A stretch of DNA of 64,000 nucleotides from Haliclona indistincta (taxonomy: Eukaryota > Porifera > Demospongiae > Haplosclerida > Chalinidae): contig OZ024791.1 of assembly GCA_964017065.1 (NCBI GenBank), forward strand, positions 9,031,322 to 9,095,321, given 5' to 3'. This document shows positions 35,021-47,555 of this stretch, in pieces (position 1 is the first letter of the stretch; every line of letters begins with the position of its first letter). The translations under genes were made by a program, and so were the position numbers. The notes beneath the pieces are model-generated. The model was given only the letters and a program-made list of their open reading frames with translations, was not told the origin of the DNA and did not search any database.

Positions 35021-36230
35021 CAATAACCACTGATCACCAACGATAGCCACTGATAACAAACTATAACCACTGATAACCAATGATAACCAAGAAAAACCAC
35101 AATAACCACTGATCGCCAACAATAACCACTGATAACCAATTATAACCATGAATAACCAACAATAACCACTGATAACCAACTATAACCACTGATATCCAAC
35201 GATAACCACTGATAACCAACGATAACAACTCATAACCAACCATAACCACTGATAACCAACGATAACCAACTATAACCACTGATAACCAATGATAAACACT
35301 GATAACCTAGAATAACCACTGATAACCAACGATAACCAAGTATAACCGACAATAATCAAGAATAACCACTGATAACCAAGAATAACCACTGATAACCAAC
35401 AATAACCTCTGATAACCAACGATGACCACTGATAACCATCAATAACCACTGATATCCAAGAATAACCAATGATAACCACTGAAACCCAACAATAACCGAG
35501 AATACCACTGATAACCAACAATAACCAGTGATAACCAACGATAACCAAGAATAACCAACAATAACAAGGAATAACCAACAATAACCACTGATAACCAACA
35601 ATAACCACTGATTACCAAGAATAACTAACGATAACCACCGATAACAAATAATAACCAAGAATTGCCAACAATAACCACTGATAACCAAGAATAACCACTG
35701 ATAACCAACCATAACCACTGATTACCAACGATAACTACTGACAACCAACAATAACCACTGATAACCAACAGTAATCACTGGTAATCAAGAATAACCAACG
35801 ACTATCACTGAAACCCAACAATAACCGAGTATACCACTTATAACCAACAATAACCAGTGATAACCAAGGATAACCACTGATAACCAACAATAACCTCTGA
35901 TAACCAACGATAACCACTGATAACCAATGATAACCACTGATAACCAAGAATAACCAACGATAACCTCTGATACCCAACAATAACCGAGAATACCACTGAT
36001 AACCAACAATAACCAGTGATAACCAACGATAACCTCTGATAACCAACGATAACCAAGAATAACCAACAATAACCAAGAATAACCAACAATAACCATTGAT
36101 AACCAACAGTAAACACTGATTACCAAGGATAACTGACGATAACCACTGATAACCAATAATAACTATGAATAACCAACAATAACCACTGATAACCAAGAAT
36201 AACCACTGATAACCAACAATAACCACTACT
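35021..36230. repeat. Minisatellite segment, 1.2 kb
   Basis: ATAACCANNN array. The first about 300 bp (including ACTGATCGCCAAC) match 43218-43500 as part of the duplication that carries the LINE-like element. A block with ACTGAAACCCAACAATAACC recurs at 35486 and 35807. Confidence 0.95.
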
Positions 36231-37453
36231 AAAAGAAAATTAAAAAGATTTCTATCGAAATCAAAAGGATGTAGGGTTGTGAAATCTACCACTGGTCAAC
36301 AATGTAATCTAACAAGGACAAGCATGGAATGGTAACGCGATTGACTTGCTAACAGACCATAGATCCCTACATCAGTGGCTGCTGTAGTTGACTATAGCTA
36401 GTTCAACTTGTTGCTGTTGACTGACACCTGACGTGCATTCAGCTTGTGACAGCTTATGTACAGCCACTGATGTAGGGATCTATGGTCTGTTAGCAAGTCA
36501 ATCGTGTTACCATTCCATGCTTGTCCTTGTTAGCTTACATTGTTGACCAGTGGTAGATTTCACAACCCTACATCCTTTTGATTTCGATAGAAATCTTTTT
36601 AATTTTCTTGTTTGTGTCCTTTTTTCTTTTTCAGTGAAGTGCAGTTCAATATCATGCAATTACTGTGCCATCTTTGTCTCCACCATTGGTTTGGTTTTCC
36701 TGTTGTTGATGGCTTTTCTTTATTGTTAACAATTTTAAACTTGTAGCTAAATAATTCTTATGCTGTAGATATCAGCTCGCCTACGCATGCATGAATACAG
36801 TGCATACGAGCCCCACCCACACTTGTTTGCGGCGGTTATAATTATCTGGCAAGGCAGAATGGTGATTTTGCACTTGCTAGCTTACCGTTCTTCGAAGACT
36901 CCAGACAAATATGCGTTCTCCATGATCTATACGGCGTGGCGATACTCAAGCTTGTTCTTGGTCACGTGCGCTAACCACAGCTTGGTCACGTGCGTATTGC
37001 GCAATCACTATAATTATTAATGCCGTCTAACACTTAGCTGACAATGGATCACGATCGAGAAGTCGCGGAATTTATATCGCCGTTTCGCTAAAAACTAAGT
37101 TCAAAAGGCACATGCCAGGAGAATTTCACGACTGTTCGTGGGTGTTTTGGTCTCGGCACTGCTCACGTAAAGGTGCTAGGCGAGTGGAAGAAAGAAAGAA
37201 AGAAAGAAGAAAACGAAGATGACGAAACTCGATTTTCACCGTTTCCAGGTTCGTCACATTAGTAACAATCTCGAGCAATCTCCTTGCTACTGTAAGATGG
37301 GGCAACGACAGATAGCAGATTTAAGTGTCTTTAGACGTATAAAATTCATCACCAGGCGAAATATCAGAGTTTGAACGCTAATACATTGTATGTAGCCGCC
37401 ATCTTGTTTTCTCGTTCAACCCTACATAGGGAGACACTACCGTGTCTCCCTAA
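36231..37453 (+). mobile_element. HLE copy G, full length (about 1223 bp)
   Basis: Foldback arms at about 36240-36385 and 36460-36605, body, then the terminal hairpin GGGAGACACTACCGTGTCTCCC plus TAA. The left flank is array, the right flank is HTE-1 copy 7, so the insertion point lay at or near the TIR end of that element. Confidence 0.88.
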
Positions 37454-37762
37454 TACATAGTACGTCATCTTTCACCAATCGGATTGCTCTATTGACCGCG
37501 CGTAGCGTCTTCTATAGCAACAAACCGTCGCGTCTTTGCGAGTTTGAAAAATTCGCGATGTTATTGCGATCACAGTGAAGAACAATGTAATAAATCATTC
37601 ATTGCCCTACACAACTTGGGCATTAACCGACATTAATGACCTCGGGAAAGTCGGTTGCCCTCGAACAGTCTCGGGCGGCGCCCTCGACTGTACTCTGCCA
37701 ACCGACTTTCCCACGGAACTTAATGTCGGTTATTGCCCTCGCGTGAGGGCAATAACTAATAC
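37454..37762 (-). mobile_element. HTE-1 copy 7
   Basis: Near-identical to copy 3 (one substitution seen, CATTCATTGCC), including the variant apex and the shortened body, as expected from segmental duplication. Confidence 0.88.
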
Positions 37763-38130
37763 ATAACCAACGATAACCACTGACAATCAACAATAACCAC
37801 TGATAACCAACGATAACCGCTGATAACCAAGAATAACAACTGATAACCAACTATAACCATTGTTAACCAAGAATAACCACTGATAACCAACAATAACCAC
37901 TGATAACCAACAATAACCACTGATAACCAATGATAACCACTGATAACCAACAACAACCACTGATAACCAACAATAACTACTGATAACCAAGAATAACCAC
38001 TGATAACCAACGATAACCACTGATAACGAACGATAACCACTGATAACCAACAATAACCACTGACAACCAACGATAAACACTGATAACCAAGAATATCAAA
38101 GAATAACCAATAATAACCAAGAATAACCGA
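37763..38130. repeat. Minisatellite segment, about 0.37 kb
   Basis: ATAACCANNN array matching 24583-24960 with small unit gains and losses. Confidence 0.95.
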
Positions 38131-38508
38131 CATTAAACTATGACATGAATAATTCTCTTTGATGTAATGAGGTGTCCAAATTCCCGTATACACCTGCAGC
38201 AAAGCCATACAATGCACCACTTATTATACCATTAGCCATATAATGCACCATATAATGCCATACAATGCACCATACAAGCCATACAATGCACATAGTTTAA
38301 ATAGGTTAACCACCTCGTTGCCATACAATGCACCATACAAGCCATACAATGCACCATACAAGCCATACAATGCACCATACAATGCACATAGTTTAAATAG
38401 GTTAAACACCTCGTTGTCGGTGTATATGTGAATTTGCACACCTCGGGCTTCGCCCTCGGTGTCCAAATACCCATATACACCTCCACCTCGGCGTTTAACC
38501 TACATATA
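38131..38508 (-). mobile_element. HTE-3 copy 3, uninterrupted
   Basis: TTAAACTATGACATGAAT at left, (CCATACAATGCA)n middle with one more repeat than copy 2, inner TIR complement of ATAGTTTAAATAGG, hairpin with apex CTCGGGCTTCGCCCTCG, end TTAACCTACAT|ATAA. This copy supplies the empty site for HLE copy E. Confidence 0.88.
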
Positions 38509-41500
38509 AACACTGATAACGAACAATAACCACTGATAACCAACAATAACCACTGATAACCAACGATAACCAATAATAACAAACAATAACCAAGAATGAC
38601 CAATAATAACCACTGCTAACCAAGAATAACCTCTGATAACCAACCATAACTGCTCATAACCAACGATAACCACTGTTCACCAACAAGAACCACTGATAAC
38701 CAGGAATAACCAACGATAACCACTGATACCCAACAATAACCAAGAATACCACTGATAACCAACAATAACGCCCTTGAAAATAAGGCTTCCTATGGTACCA
38801 CCAAGTATTACCAACAATAACCACTGATAACCAACAATAACCACTGATAACAAACAATAACCACTGATAACCAAGAGTAACCACTGATAACCAACAATAA
38901 CCACTGATAACAAACAATAACCACTGATAACCATGAATATCCAACGATAACCACTGATAACCAACAATAACCAGGAATAACCAACAATAACCACTGACTA
39001 CCAAGAATAACCACTTATAACCAACAATAACCACTGATAACCACTGATAACCAACAACAACCACAGATAACCAAGAATAATCACTGATAACCAGCGATAA
39101 CCACTGATAACGAACGATAACCACGGACAACTAACAACAACAACTGATAACCAAAAATAATCACTGATAAACAACGATAACCACTGATAACCAACGATAA
39201 CAGAGAATAACCAACAATAACCAACAATAAACACTGATAACATACAATAACCACTGATAACCAACAATAACCACTGATAACCAACGATAACCAAGTATAA
39301 CCAACAATAACCAAGAATAACCACTGATAACCAACAATAACATCTGATCACCAACGATAACCACTGATAACCAATAATAACCACAGATAACCGAGAATAA
39401 CCTACGATAACCACTGAAACCCAACAATAACCGAGAATACCACTGATAACCAACAATAACCAGTGATAACCAACGATAACCACTGTAACCAACAATAACC
39501 AAGAATAGTCAACAATAACCTCTGATAACCAAGAATTACCACTGATAACCAACAATAACCACTGATAACCAACGATAACCACTGACAACCAACAATAACC
39601 ACTGATCACCAACAATAACCACTGATAACCAAGAATAACCAAAGATAACCAAGAATAACCACTGATAACCAACAATAACTTCTAATAACCAACGATAACC
39701 GCTGATAAACAACAATAACCACTGATAACCAAAGATAACCACTGATAACCAACGATAACCACTGATAACCAACGATAACAATGAATAACCAACAATAACC
39801 AAGAATGACCAACTATAAACACTGATAACCAAGAATAACCAACAATAACCAAGAACAACCAACAATAAACACTGATAACCAACAATAACCACTGATAACA
39901 AACAATAACCAATGATAACCAACGATAACCAAGTATAACCAGCAATAACCAAGTATAACCAACAATAAACACTGATAACCAAGAATAACCACTGATAACC
40001 AACAATAACCACTGATAACCAAGAATAGCCACTGATAAACAACAATAAGCACTGATAACCAACAATAACCACTGATAACCAAAGATAACCACAATTACCA
40101 CTGTTAACCAACGAAAACCACTGATAACCAACGATAACCACTGGTAACCAATGATACCACTGATAACCACCAACAACCACTGTTAACCCACAATAACCTC
40201 TGATAACCAAGAATAACTAATGATAAGCAAGAATAACAACTGATCACCAACGACAACCAATGATAACGAACGATAACAACAGATAACCAACAACAACCAC
40301 TGATAACCAAAAATAACCACTGATAACCAACGATAACCAAGAATAACAAACAATAACCAAGAATAACCAACAATAAACACTGATATCCAACAATAACCAC
40401 TGATAACCAACAATAACCACTGATAACCAACGATAACCAATTATAACCAACAATAACCAAGAATAACCAACAATAAAAACTGATAACCAACTATAACAAC
40501 TGATAACCAACGATAACCACTGATAACCAAAAATAACCACTGATCACCAACGATAACCACTGACAACCAACTATAACCACAGATAACCAACGATAACCAA
40601 AAAAAACCAACAATAACCACTAATCACCAACAATAACCACTGATAACCAACGTTGACCAAGAATAACCTACAATAACCACTTATAACCAACAATAACCAC
40701 TGATAACCAACGATAACAACTGATAACCAACAATATCCATTGATAACCAACAATAACCACTGATAACCAACGATAACCAAGAATAACCAACAATAACCAC
40801 AGATAACCAACAATAACAACATATAACCAACGATAGCCAATGATAACCAAGAATAACCAAGAATAACCAACTTTAACCACTGATAACCAATTATAACCAT
40901 TGATAACCAACAATAACAACTGATAACCAACGATAACCATTGATAACCAACGATAACCGCTGATAACCAAAAATAACCACTGATTACCAACAATAACCAA
41001 GAATAACCAACCATAACCACTGATAACCAACGATAACCACTGATAACCAACTATAACCCCTGATAACCAACGATAACCAAGAAAAACCAACTATAACCAC
41101 TGATCACCAACGACAACCTCTGATAACAAACTATAACCACTGATAACCAACGATAACCAAGAATAACCAACAATAACCACTGATAACCAACAATAACCAC
41201 TGATAACCAATGATAACAAGTGATAACCATTATTAACCACTGATATCCAACGATAACCACTGATAACCAGCGATAACCACTGATAACCAACAATAACCAC
41301 TGATAACCGACAATAACCACTGATAACCAACGATAACAACTGATAACCATCAATAACCACTGATAACCAACAATAACCAAGAATAACCACTGATAACCAA
41401 AGATAACTTCTGATAACCAACAATAACCACTGTTAACCAACGATAACAACTGATAACCAACAATAACCACTGATAACCAATAATAACCACTGATAACCAA

Positions 41501-41523
41501 AAATAACCACTGATAACCAACGT
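38509..41523. repeat. Minisatellite segment, 3.0 kb
   Basis: ATAACCANNN array with the 44-bp tag at 38769-38812. Left two thirds align with 26933-28500. The rightmost 1 kb is more regular (CTG/ACG alternation). Confidence 0.95.
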
Positions 41524-42184
41524 TATACCTCACCACACCCTAAGATCAAAGGAAAATGGCATGGTATATATCCCATATACCGAGGAAAATATGCATATTT
41601 TCCAGGATATTAATAAAGTTAAACCTGGCCAATATGGATATTTTCCAGAAAGTGGCTAAGTGGCACTAGTCCCATGTCCACACCTGCCCACACGGCGAAA
41701 GTGCGTGGAGCTTTATACCCCACAAAATAGCAGATACTAGTGGGCCATCGTCAATAAATTATCAATAAATTTTTGGCGCACATGTTAACCTTTGGGAAAG
41801 GTCAGCCAGCATTGCTGCCTGAAAGCCAAGTTACCGTGCGTTTTAGCTGCACAAAAGTTGACGCCAGGCTTCGTTTGTCGCCCAAGTTGAACGCGGGCAT
41901 TCGCCATTGTAGACCTGGCGAGCGTGCCGGCTTGGAGGTGAGTGCCCTGGGCTCCCATCGCTCGTAGATCTTCGCTTACAAGCTACAGAACAGCTACAGC
42001 AGCTACAAACACCACAAGAAGACTGGTGGGTGGGAACAAGTCAGGTAACTCCCGGCCTCTTCGGCGATCGGGATAATACTTCGGTGGTTAATTATGCCAT
42101 CCTCGGGCTCTGCCCTCGGACAGCATAATTAACCACCTCGGTATATATCCCGTATCGCCTCAGAGACTGGGAGTTAACTATTAC
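41524..42184 (-). mobile_element. HTE-2 copy c
   Basis: Reverse full-length copy. The far TIR is mutated (TTATACCTCACCACACCC), and the inner duplication of the 33-bp phrase is absent. Hairpin at right about 42045-42178 with apex CTCGGGCTCTGCCCTCGG; end CTATTAC|ATAACC. Confidence 0.9.
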
Positions 42185-42374
42185 ATAACCACTGATAACC
42201 AACGATAACCAAGAATAACCTACAATAACCACTGATAACCAACAATAACCACTGATAATCAACGATAAAAACTGATAACCATCAATAACAATTGATAACC
42301 AACAATAACCACTGATAACCAACGATAACCAACTATAACCACTGATAACCAACGATAACCAAGAAAAACCAACA

Positions 42375-43217
42375 ATCATACTAGTGGACACTGACTGAGA
42401 CAAGATGGCGAAGAATGCACTGAATACTCTCTTAAGCTATAGAGCGCCAGCTGCCGGGCCTATTGTTAAGAGAAAAAGTGCTCGCCTGGCCAAGAGGAAG
42501 GTCTCTTCTCGAATGTCCTCTTCATCTTCTTCAGCGCCCCTTGATGTTACTGGTCGGTCTCAGCTGACTTCGCTGCGGGTCACAGAGTCACAACCGTCAG
42601 CTCAGCTCTCTGCGTCGCCAACTCTGAGTCCAGAATCCCCTGTGTATCTGCGCTCCGAGCCTCCAAGCCCGCAATCCTCAGGGCCTCAAAGTCGACACTC
42701 ACCGTCATGTTCCAAGTCACTACGGCCTTCTCGTCCACCTTTTCTTCTACCTACGCCTCCTAGTCCTAAACCTCTGTCATCTCAATGCTCAGTCCTTTCT
42801 CAATGCTCAGTCCTTTCTAAGCTCCCGTTCCTTCTTTCTCTCTTTCTTATTCTAGTCCTTCTACTATCCCCTAAGTAGTTCTTTCCTCTTGTTGCATGTG
42901 TGTGTGTATTTTCCTGCTAACTCTCCTATGTTTCACTTCAGTCCTCTCTCTTCTTCCTGGTGACTTGGCTCGTACTATTATTACTATTATTACTACCACT
43001 TGCTGTTATGACCTTTGTATCAACCTACCTTTCATTAATGTTCTGTATATTTCATGTTCGTTCTTCATGACCTTCCACCTTGACCTTTGTTACATGTTTA
43101 TCACTGAACTTGATCATTATTATTATTATTGGCTTGTACCCTAGGATTAGCATTGCTACTGGTACGACCTAGGTTGTATGCTAAATTGTCATAAAAAACC
43201 CAAAAAAATCCAAAAAA
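42375..43217 (+). mobile_element. LINE-like retroposon copy 2, uninterrupted
   Basis: About 840 bp from GGACACTGACTGAGACAAG to an A-rich tail (AAAAAACCCAAAAAAATCC). Array on both sides matches array around copy 1, so the two arose by segmental duplication, not separate retroposition. It shows the element before HLE insertion. Confidence 0.65.
42405..42878 (+). CDS. Ser/Pro-rich ORF of the LINE-like element, copy 2 (157 aa)
   Basis: Same length and layout as the 32962 ORF, with substitutions such as T-to-N and P-to-L near the N-terminus and APL in place of VPL after the poly-Ser. No frame damage. Several of the changes are amino-acid altering, so there is no clear sign of purifying selection. 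No enzymatic motif. Confidence 0.4.
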   Translation: MAKNALNTLLSYRAPAAGPIVKRKSARLAKRKVSSRMSSSSSSAPLDVTGRSQLTSLRVTESQPSAQLSASPTLSPESPVYLRSEPPSPQSSGPQSRHSPSCSKSLRPSRPPFLLPTPPSPKPLSSQCSVLSQCSVLSKLPFLLSLFLILVLLLSPK

Positions 43218-44833
43218 ACCACTGATCACCAACGATAACCACTGATAACAAACTATAACCACTGATCATGATAACCAACGATAACCAAGAAAAACCACAA
43301 TAACCACTGATCGCCAACAATAACCACTGATAACCAATGATAACCAAGAATAACCAACAATAACCACTGATAACCAACAATAACCACTGATAACCAACGA
43401 TAACAACTGATAACCAACTATAACCACTGATATCCAACGATAACCGCTGATAACCAGCGACCACTCATAACCAACAATAACCACTGATAATCAACGATAA
43501 CCAACTATAACCACTGATAACCAATGATAAACACTGATAACCTAGAATAACCACTGATAACCAACGATAATCACTGATAACCAATAATATTATAACCACT
43601 GATAACCAAGAATAACCACTGATAACCAAGAATAACCAATGATAACAACAATAACCACTGATAACCAACGAGAACCAAGAATAACCAACTATAACCACTG
43701 ATAACCAACAATAACAACTGATAACCAATGATAACCAATGATAACCAACAATAACCAAGAATAACCAACTTTAACCACTGATAAGCAACAATAACCACTG
43801 ATAACCAAGAATAACCTCTGATAACCATGAATAACCAGTGATAACAACAATAACCACTGATAACTAACGATAACCAAGAATAACCAACAATAACCACTGA
43901 TCACCAACATTAACCACTGATCACCAACGATAACCACTGATAACCAACTATATCCACCGATAACCAACGATAACAAAGAAAAACCAACAATAACCACTGA
44001 TCACCAACGATAACCACTGATAACCAACGATAACCAAGAATAACCAACTATAACCACTGATAACCAACATTAACCACTGATAACCAACGATAAAAACTGA
44101 TAATCAACAATAACCACTGATAACCAACGATAACCACTGATAACCAACGATAACAACTGATAACCAACGATAACCAATGATAAACAAGAATAACTAAGAA
44201 TAACCAACTTTAACCACTGATAACCAACATTAACCATTGATAACAAACAATAACAACTGATAACCAACGATAACCACTGAAAACCAACGATAACCGCTGA
44301 TAACCAAAAATAACCACTGATAACCAGGAATAAACAACTTTAACCACCGATAACCAACAATAACCTATGATAATCAACAATAACCACTGATAACCAACGA
44401 TAACCACTGATAACCAACGATATACACTGATAACCAACTATAACATCTGATAACCAACGATAACCAAGAAAAACCAACAATAACCACTGATCACCAACGA
44501 TTACCACTTATAACCAACGATAACCAAGAATAACCAACAATAACCACTGATCACCAACAATAACCACTGATAACAAACGATAACAACTGATAACCAACAG
44601 TAACCACTGATAACCAACGATAACCACTGATAACCAACGATAACCCCTGATAACCAACAATAACCACTGATAACCAACGATAACCAACTATAACCACTGA
44701 TAACCAATGATAAACACTGATAACCTAGAATAACCACTAATATCTAACGATAATCACTGATAACCAATTTTAACTTCTGATGACCAACAATAACCACTGA
44801 TAACCAAGAATAACCACTGATAACCAACAATAA
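43218..44833. repeat. Minisatellite segment, 1.6 kb
   Basis: ATAACCANNN array. Triplets after ACTGAT often read CACCAACG here, giving a TCACC variant at about 60-100 bp spacing. Confidence 0.95.
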
Positions 44834-45148
44834 GTATTAGTATATTGCCCTCACACGAGGGCAATAACTGACATTAATGACCGCGGGAAAGTCAGTTGCC
44901 CGAGACTTTACGAGGGCAGCCGACTTTCCCGAGGTCATTAATGTCGGTTATTGCCCGAGTTGTGTAGGGCAATAAATGATTTATTGCATGGTTCATCACT
45001 GTGAGCGCAATGACATCGTGAATTTTTCAAACTCGCAAAGACGCAACGGTCTGTTGCTATAGAAGACGCTATGCGCGGTCAATAACCTACATCAATGCCC
45101 TCGAATAGAGCAATCTGATTGGTCAAAGTTGACGTACTATGTAATAAC
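44834..45148 (+). mobile_element. HTE-1 copy 8, apex-deleted
   Basis: Forward copy. The hairpin arm begins TATATTGCCC rather than TTATTGCCC, and the apex loop is lost (GCCCGAGACTTTACG). TIRs are intact. It lies only 47 bp from the hAT element. Confidence 0.88.
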
Positions 45149-45187
45149 AACTGATAACCGACGATAACCAATGACAACCAAGAATAA

Positions 45188-45195
45188 CCATTGAT
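45188..45195. repeat. hAT target duplication, left (CCATTGAT)
   Basis: Direct 8-bp repeat matching 47548-47555. The sequence is an ordinary minisatellite word (AACCATTGATAACC). Confidence 0.95.
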
Positions 45196-45293
45196 TAGGC
45201 CTGCGCGGATTATGCCAGCATTGCTTTGAGCATAATAGGTACGCGAAAGCATTGAGCATAATAAGAGCATAATAGGTAGTTATCGGTCGGAAA

Positions 45294-45337
45294 TGACGTC
45301 ATCCAATTAAATTAACCCCTCGTGGCGAATGACGTCA
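45294..45337. promoter_or_regulatory. Two CRE palindromes ahead of the hAT gene
   Basis: TGACGTCA occurs at 45294-45301 and 45330-45337, with CCAATTAA between. The second overlaps the first in-frame ATG (45329), which supports this being promoter DNA and translation starting later. CREB/ATF control is an inference. Confidence 0.5.
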
Positions 45338-45367
45338 TTGACGTGCGTCACGTGCGTGCGTATCATC

Positions 45368-47317
45368 ATGGCAACTAGCAATGAAACTCGATCGCCACGA
45401 GGCCCACGATCGGCTGACGGCGCCAGCAGTACTACTGCCGGTGCAACGGGTGCATCAGCGTCAGCTACAGGTCCGCCAACACTGCTCAGCCAACTCAGAG
45501 CTCCCACTCAATCTGATTTAATGCGAAAGCGGAAGGTGAGAGCCAATGAACCTCCTCACACTGGTGCTCGAAGAAAGATGCCCGCTTGCTCGACGGATCC
45601 TAAAGGCATCAGTGCAGCTCAGAGAGCAAAGGAATTTTGCAACGACTCGATCACTGTCTCAGCAGGAAAGCTGTTTTGTACTGCTTGCCGAGAAGAGCTG
45701 TCACTGAAACTCAGTATCATCAAGAATCATGTACAGTCGTCAAAGCATGCACAGCGCAAGAAGCAGCTCACAGAGAAACGAAGCAGAGATAGTGATATAA
45801 CTGAAGCTTTCAAGTCCTATGAGCAGGAAGTTCATCCTTGTGGTGAAACTCTCTCTGAGGCACATAAGCTGTGGCGAGTGAAGGTTGTTACTACCTTCTT
45901 GAGAGCTGGTGTACCCTTAGCCAAAATCGATCATTTCAGGGAATTACTAGAGGAAAATGCATACAGCCTAACTGACCGACGGGGTATTTGCGACTTGATT
46001 CCCTTTGTTCAGTCTAGAGAGCAGCAGCAGATCAGAGCAGAACTTGAACAAAGAAATATCTCTGTCATTTTTGATGGTACCACTCGCCTTGGTGAAGCTC
46101 TTGTGATTGTTGTCAGATTCACTGATGACTTCGTGATCAAGCAGCGATTAGTCCGCTTTATGACTATTGCATCGTCAATGACTGGGGAAGAAATCGCTAG
46201 GGAGCTCATCAATGCACTATCTGTTGGCTATGGCATCACATCTGACAGGCTAGTTGCTATTATGCGAGATAGAGCCAGTGTGAACGGAGTTGCTACTCGA
46301 ACCATGAAGGTTGTCTTCCCAGATGTACTAGATGTCGGCTGCTATTCTCACACAATCGACCTAGCAGGAGATAAGTTTCGTACACCTAATCTTGACTCGT
46401 TTATTTGTCTGTGGATATCGCTGTTTTCTCATAGCCCACGAGCAAAACTATGGTGGAAAGGGAGGACTGGAAAGGCAATGGCTTCGTACAGCACAACTCG
46501 CTGGTGGAGCAAGTGGGAAGTCATGTCACAAGTCATGACTTTCTTTGGTGACATACTTCCTTTTCTCAAAGAGAATCCCGAGCTGTCGTCAGCTACCAAT
46601 CAAAAGTTGGTCACCATGCTCGAGAATCCTTCTGCAAAGGCACTCATTCAGATTGAGTTGGCAGCTGTAATAGATGCTGGTGAGCCTTTTGTTAAGGCTA
46701 CGTACAACTTAGAAGGTGATGGTCCTCTAGTGTTTATGTGCTTTGAGACACTGAGTGCTCTTGCTGCCAGCATTCATGTTGCACATTATCCTAACGTCCT
46801 GGCTGTTGCCAACAGCTTGGGAGGAGCAGTAGCAGCTAACACTCAGAAGTTTGTAGACTATGCCAAAACCTGTGTTCAGCCTGGTCTACAGTACTTCCTC
46901 GACAAATTCACTCATGAGTTGAGTGGAAGTGTGGCTGCTTTTAAAGCAGCACGGTTTTTTCTCCCACAGAAAGTGGTGGAGCTAAAACCTGATGCAGAAG
47001 CAATCGATTCTGTAAGAGCCTTTCCCTTCCTGGCTAAACCATCAGTACTAAGTGGATTAAAATCAGAACTGCCTAACTATCTGGCGAAGGCAATGGACAT
47101 AGATCCCGACACGAATGCTCTACAGTGGTGGAGAGCCCACAAGGGAGATCTACCCCACTGGTCTTCTGCTGCTGCTGAAGTTTTATTAGTTCAGCCATCT
47201 TCAGCTGCTGCTGAGCGTGTATTTTCGATGCTCAAAGCTTCTTTTGGGCCTCAGCAGGACTCCACTCTGAATGATTACATCGAGACCTCACTGATGCTTC
47301 AGTTTAACGGTCGTTAA
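45368..47317 (+). CDS. hAT transposase with N-terminal BED-type zinc finger (649 aa)
   Basis: The chosen start (45368, ATCATGG) has a better Kozak context than the in-frame ATG at 45329. Layout: Ala/Ser/Thr-rich leader, a BED-like finger (C104, C107, H121, H127), RNase H-like core with FDGTT (D236) and MRDRAS (D301), the hAT insertion-domain motif GCYSH (C325-x2-H328), TTRWWSKW at about 376-383, and the C-terminal dimerisation segment (about 585-640: QWWRAHKGDLPHW, then PSSAAAERVFSML). It would bind TIR and subterminal motifs and cut with a DDE centre in the nucleus. The third acidic residue was not assigned. No stop or frameshift. No intron signal needed. Domestication is unlikely, as ends and duplication are intact. 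Confidence 0.95.
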   Translation: MATSNETRSPRGPRSADGASSTTAGATGASASATGPPTLLSQLRAPTQSDLMRKRKVRANEPPHTGARRKMPACSTDPKGISAAQRAKEFCNDSITVSAGKLFCTACREELSLKLSIIKNHVQSSKHAQRKKQLTEKRSRDSDITEAFKSYEQEVHPCGETLSEAHKLWRVKVVTTFLRAGVPLAKIDHFRELLEENAYSLTDRRGICDLIPFVQSREQQQIRAELEQRNISVIFDGTTRLGEALVIVVRFTDDFVIKQRLVRFMTIASSMTGEEIARELINALSVGYGITSDRLVAIMRDRASVNGVATRTMKVVFPDVLDVGCYSHTIDLAGDKFRTPNLDSFICLWISLFSHSPRAKLWWKGRTGKAMASYSTTRWWSKWEVMSQVMTFFGDILPFLKENPELSSATNQKLVTMLENPSAKALIQIELAAVIDAGEPFVKATYNLEGDGPLVFMCFETLSALAASIHVAHYPNVLAVANSLGGAVAANTQKFVDYAKTCVQPGLQYFLDKFTHELSGSVAAFKAARFFLPQKVVELKPDAEAIDSVRAFPFLAKPSVLSGLKSELPNYLAKAMDIDPDTNALQWWRAHKGDLPHWSSAAAEVLLVQPSSAAAERVFSMLKASFGPQQDSTLNDYIETSLMLQFNGR

Positions 47318-47547
47318 CTACGGACATGCATGTGTCACTCAGTCATACTCACACAGTTCATGTTTTATCTCATATTTTATCCTCAATATTATATAATCAC
47401 CACTCTTGCTTTCATTATAATCAATCAATCAAGCTTCAGAATAATTTGAGCATAGTAGGGGAAATTTTGGAGCATAATAGGTAAAATTTTGGAGCAGTGC
47501 AGCATAGCATAGTAGGCAAAATTTCTAGCATAATCAGCTCAGGCCTA

Positions 47548-47555
47548 CCATTGAT
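47548..47555. repeat. hAT target duplication, right (CCATTGAT)
   Basis: Second copy of the 8-bp duplication; the array continues with AACAAAGAATAACC. Confidence 0.95.

Larger units (their letters stand above)
36752..40490. repeat. Segmental duplication, copy 2
   Basis: Counterpart of 23573-28500: the 3' part of HLE G, HTE-1 copy 7, array, HTE-3 copy 3 and tagged array. Here HLE G is complete, so this is likely the donor side of the left boundary, and copy 1 received the truncated HLE D. Confidence 0.8.
42200..43600. repeat. Second segmental duplication (LINE-like block), copy 2
   Basis: The LINE-like element with flanking array on both sides corresponds to about 32600-35300. ORF offset is 9443 bp. 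HLE F is present only in the other copy, so it inserted later. Confidence 0.75.
45196..47547 (+). mobile_element. Complete hAT DNA transposon (2352 bp)
   Basis: Terminal inverted repeats start TAGGCCTG and continue as GATTATGC on both ends, about 23 bp with four mismatches. The 8-bp duplication CCATTGAT sits at 45188-45195 and 47548-47555 within the minisatellite. Subterminal GAGCATAATAGG-type motifs occur three times at the left and four times at the right, as expected for transposase binding. It carries one open transposase gene, so it looks autonomous and recent. Confidence 0.97.
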
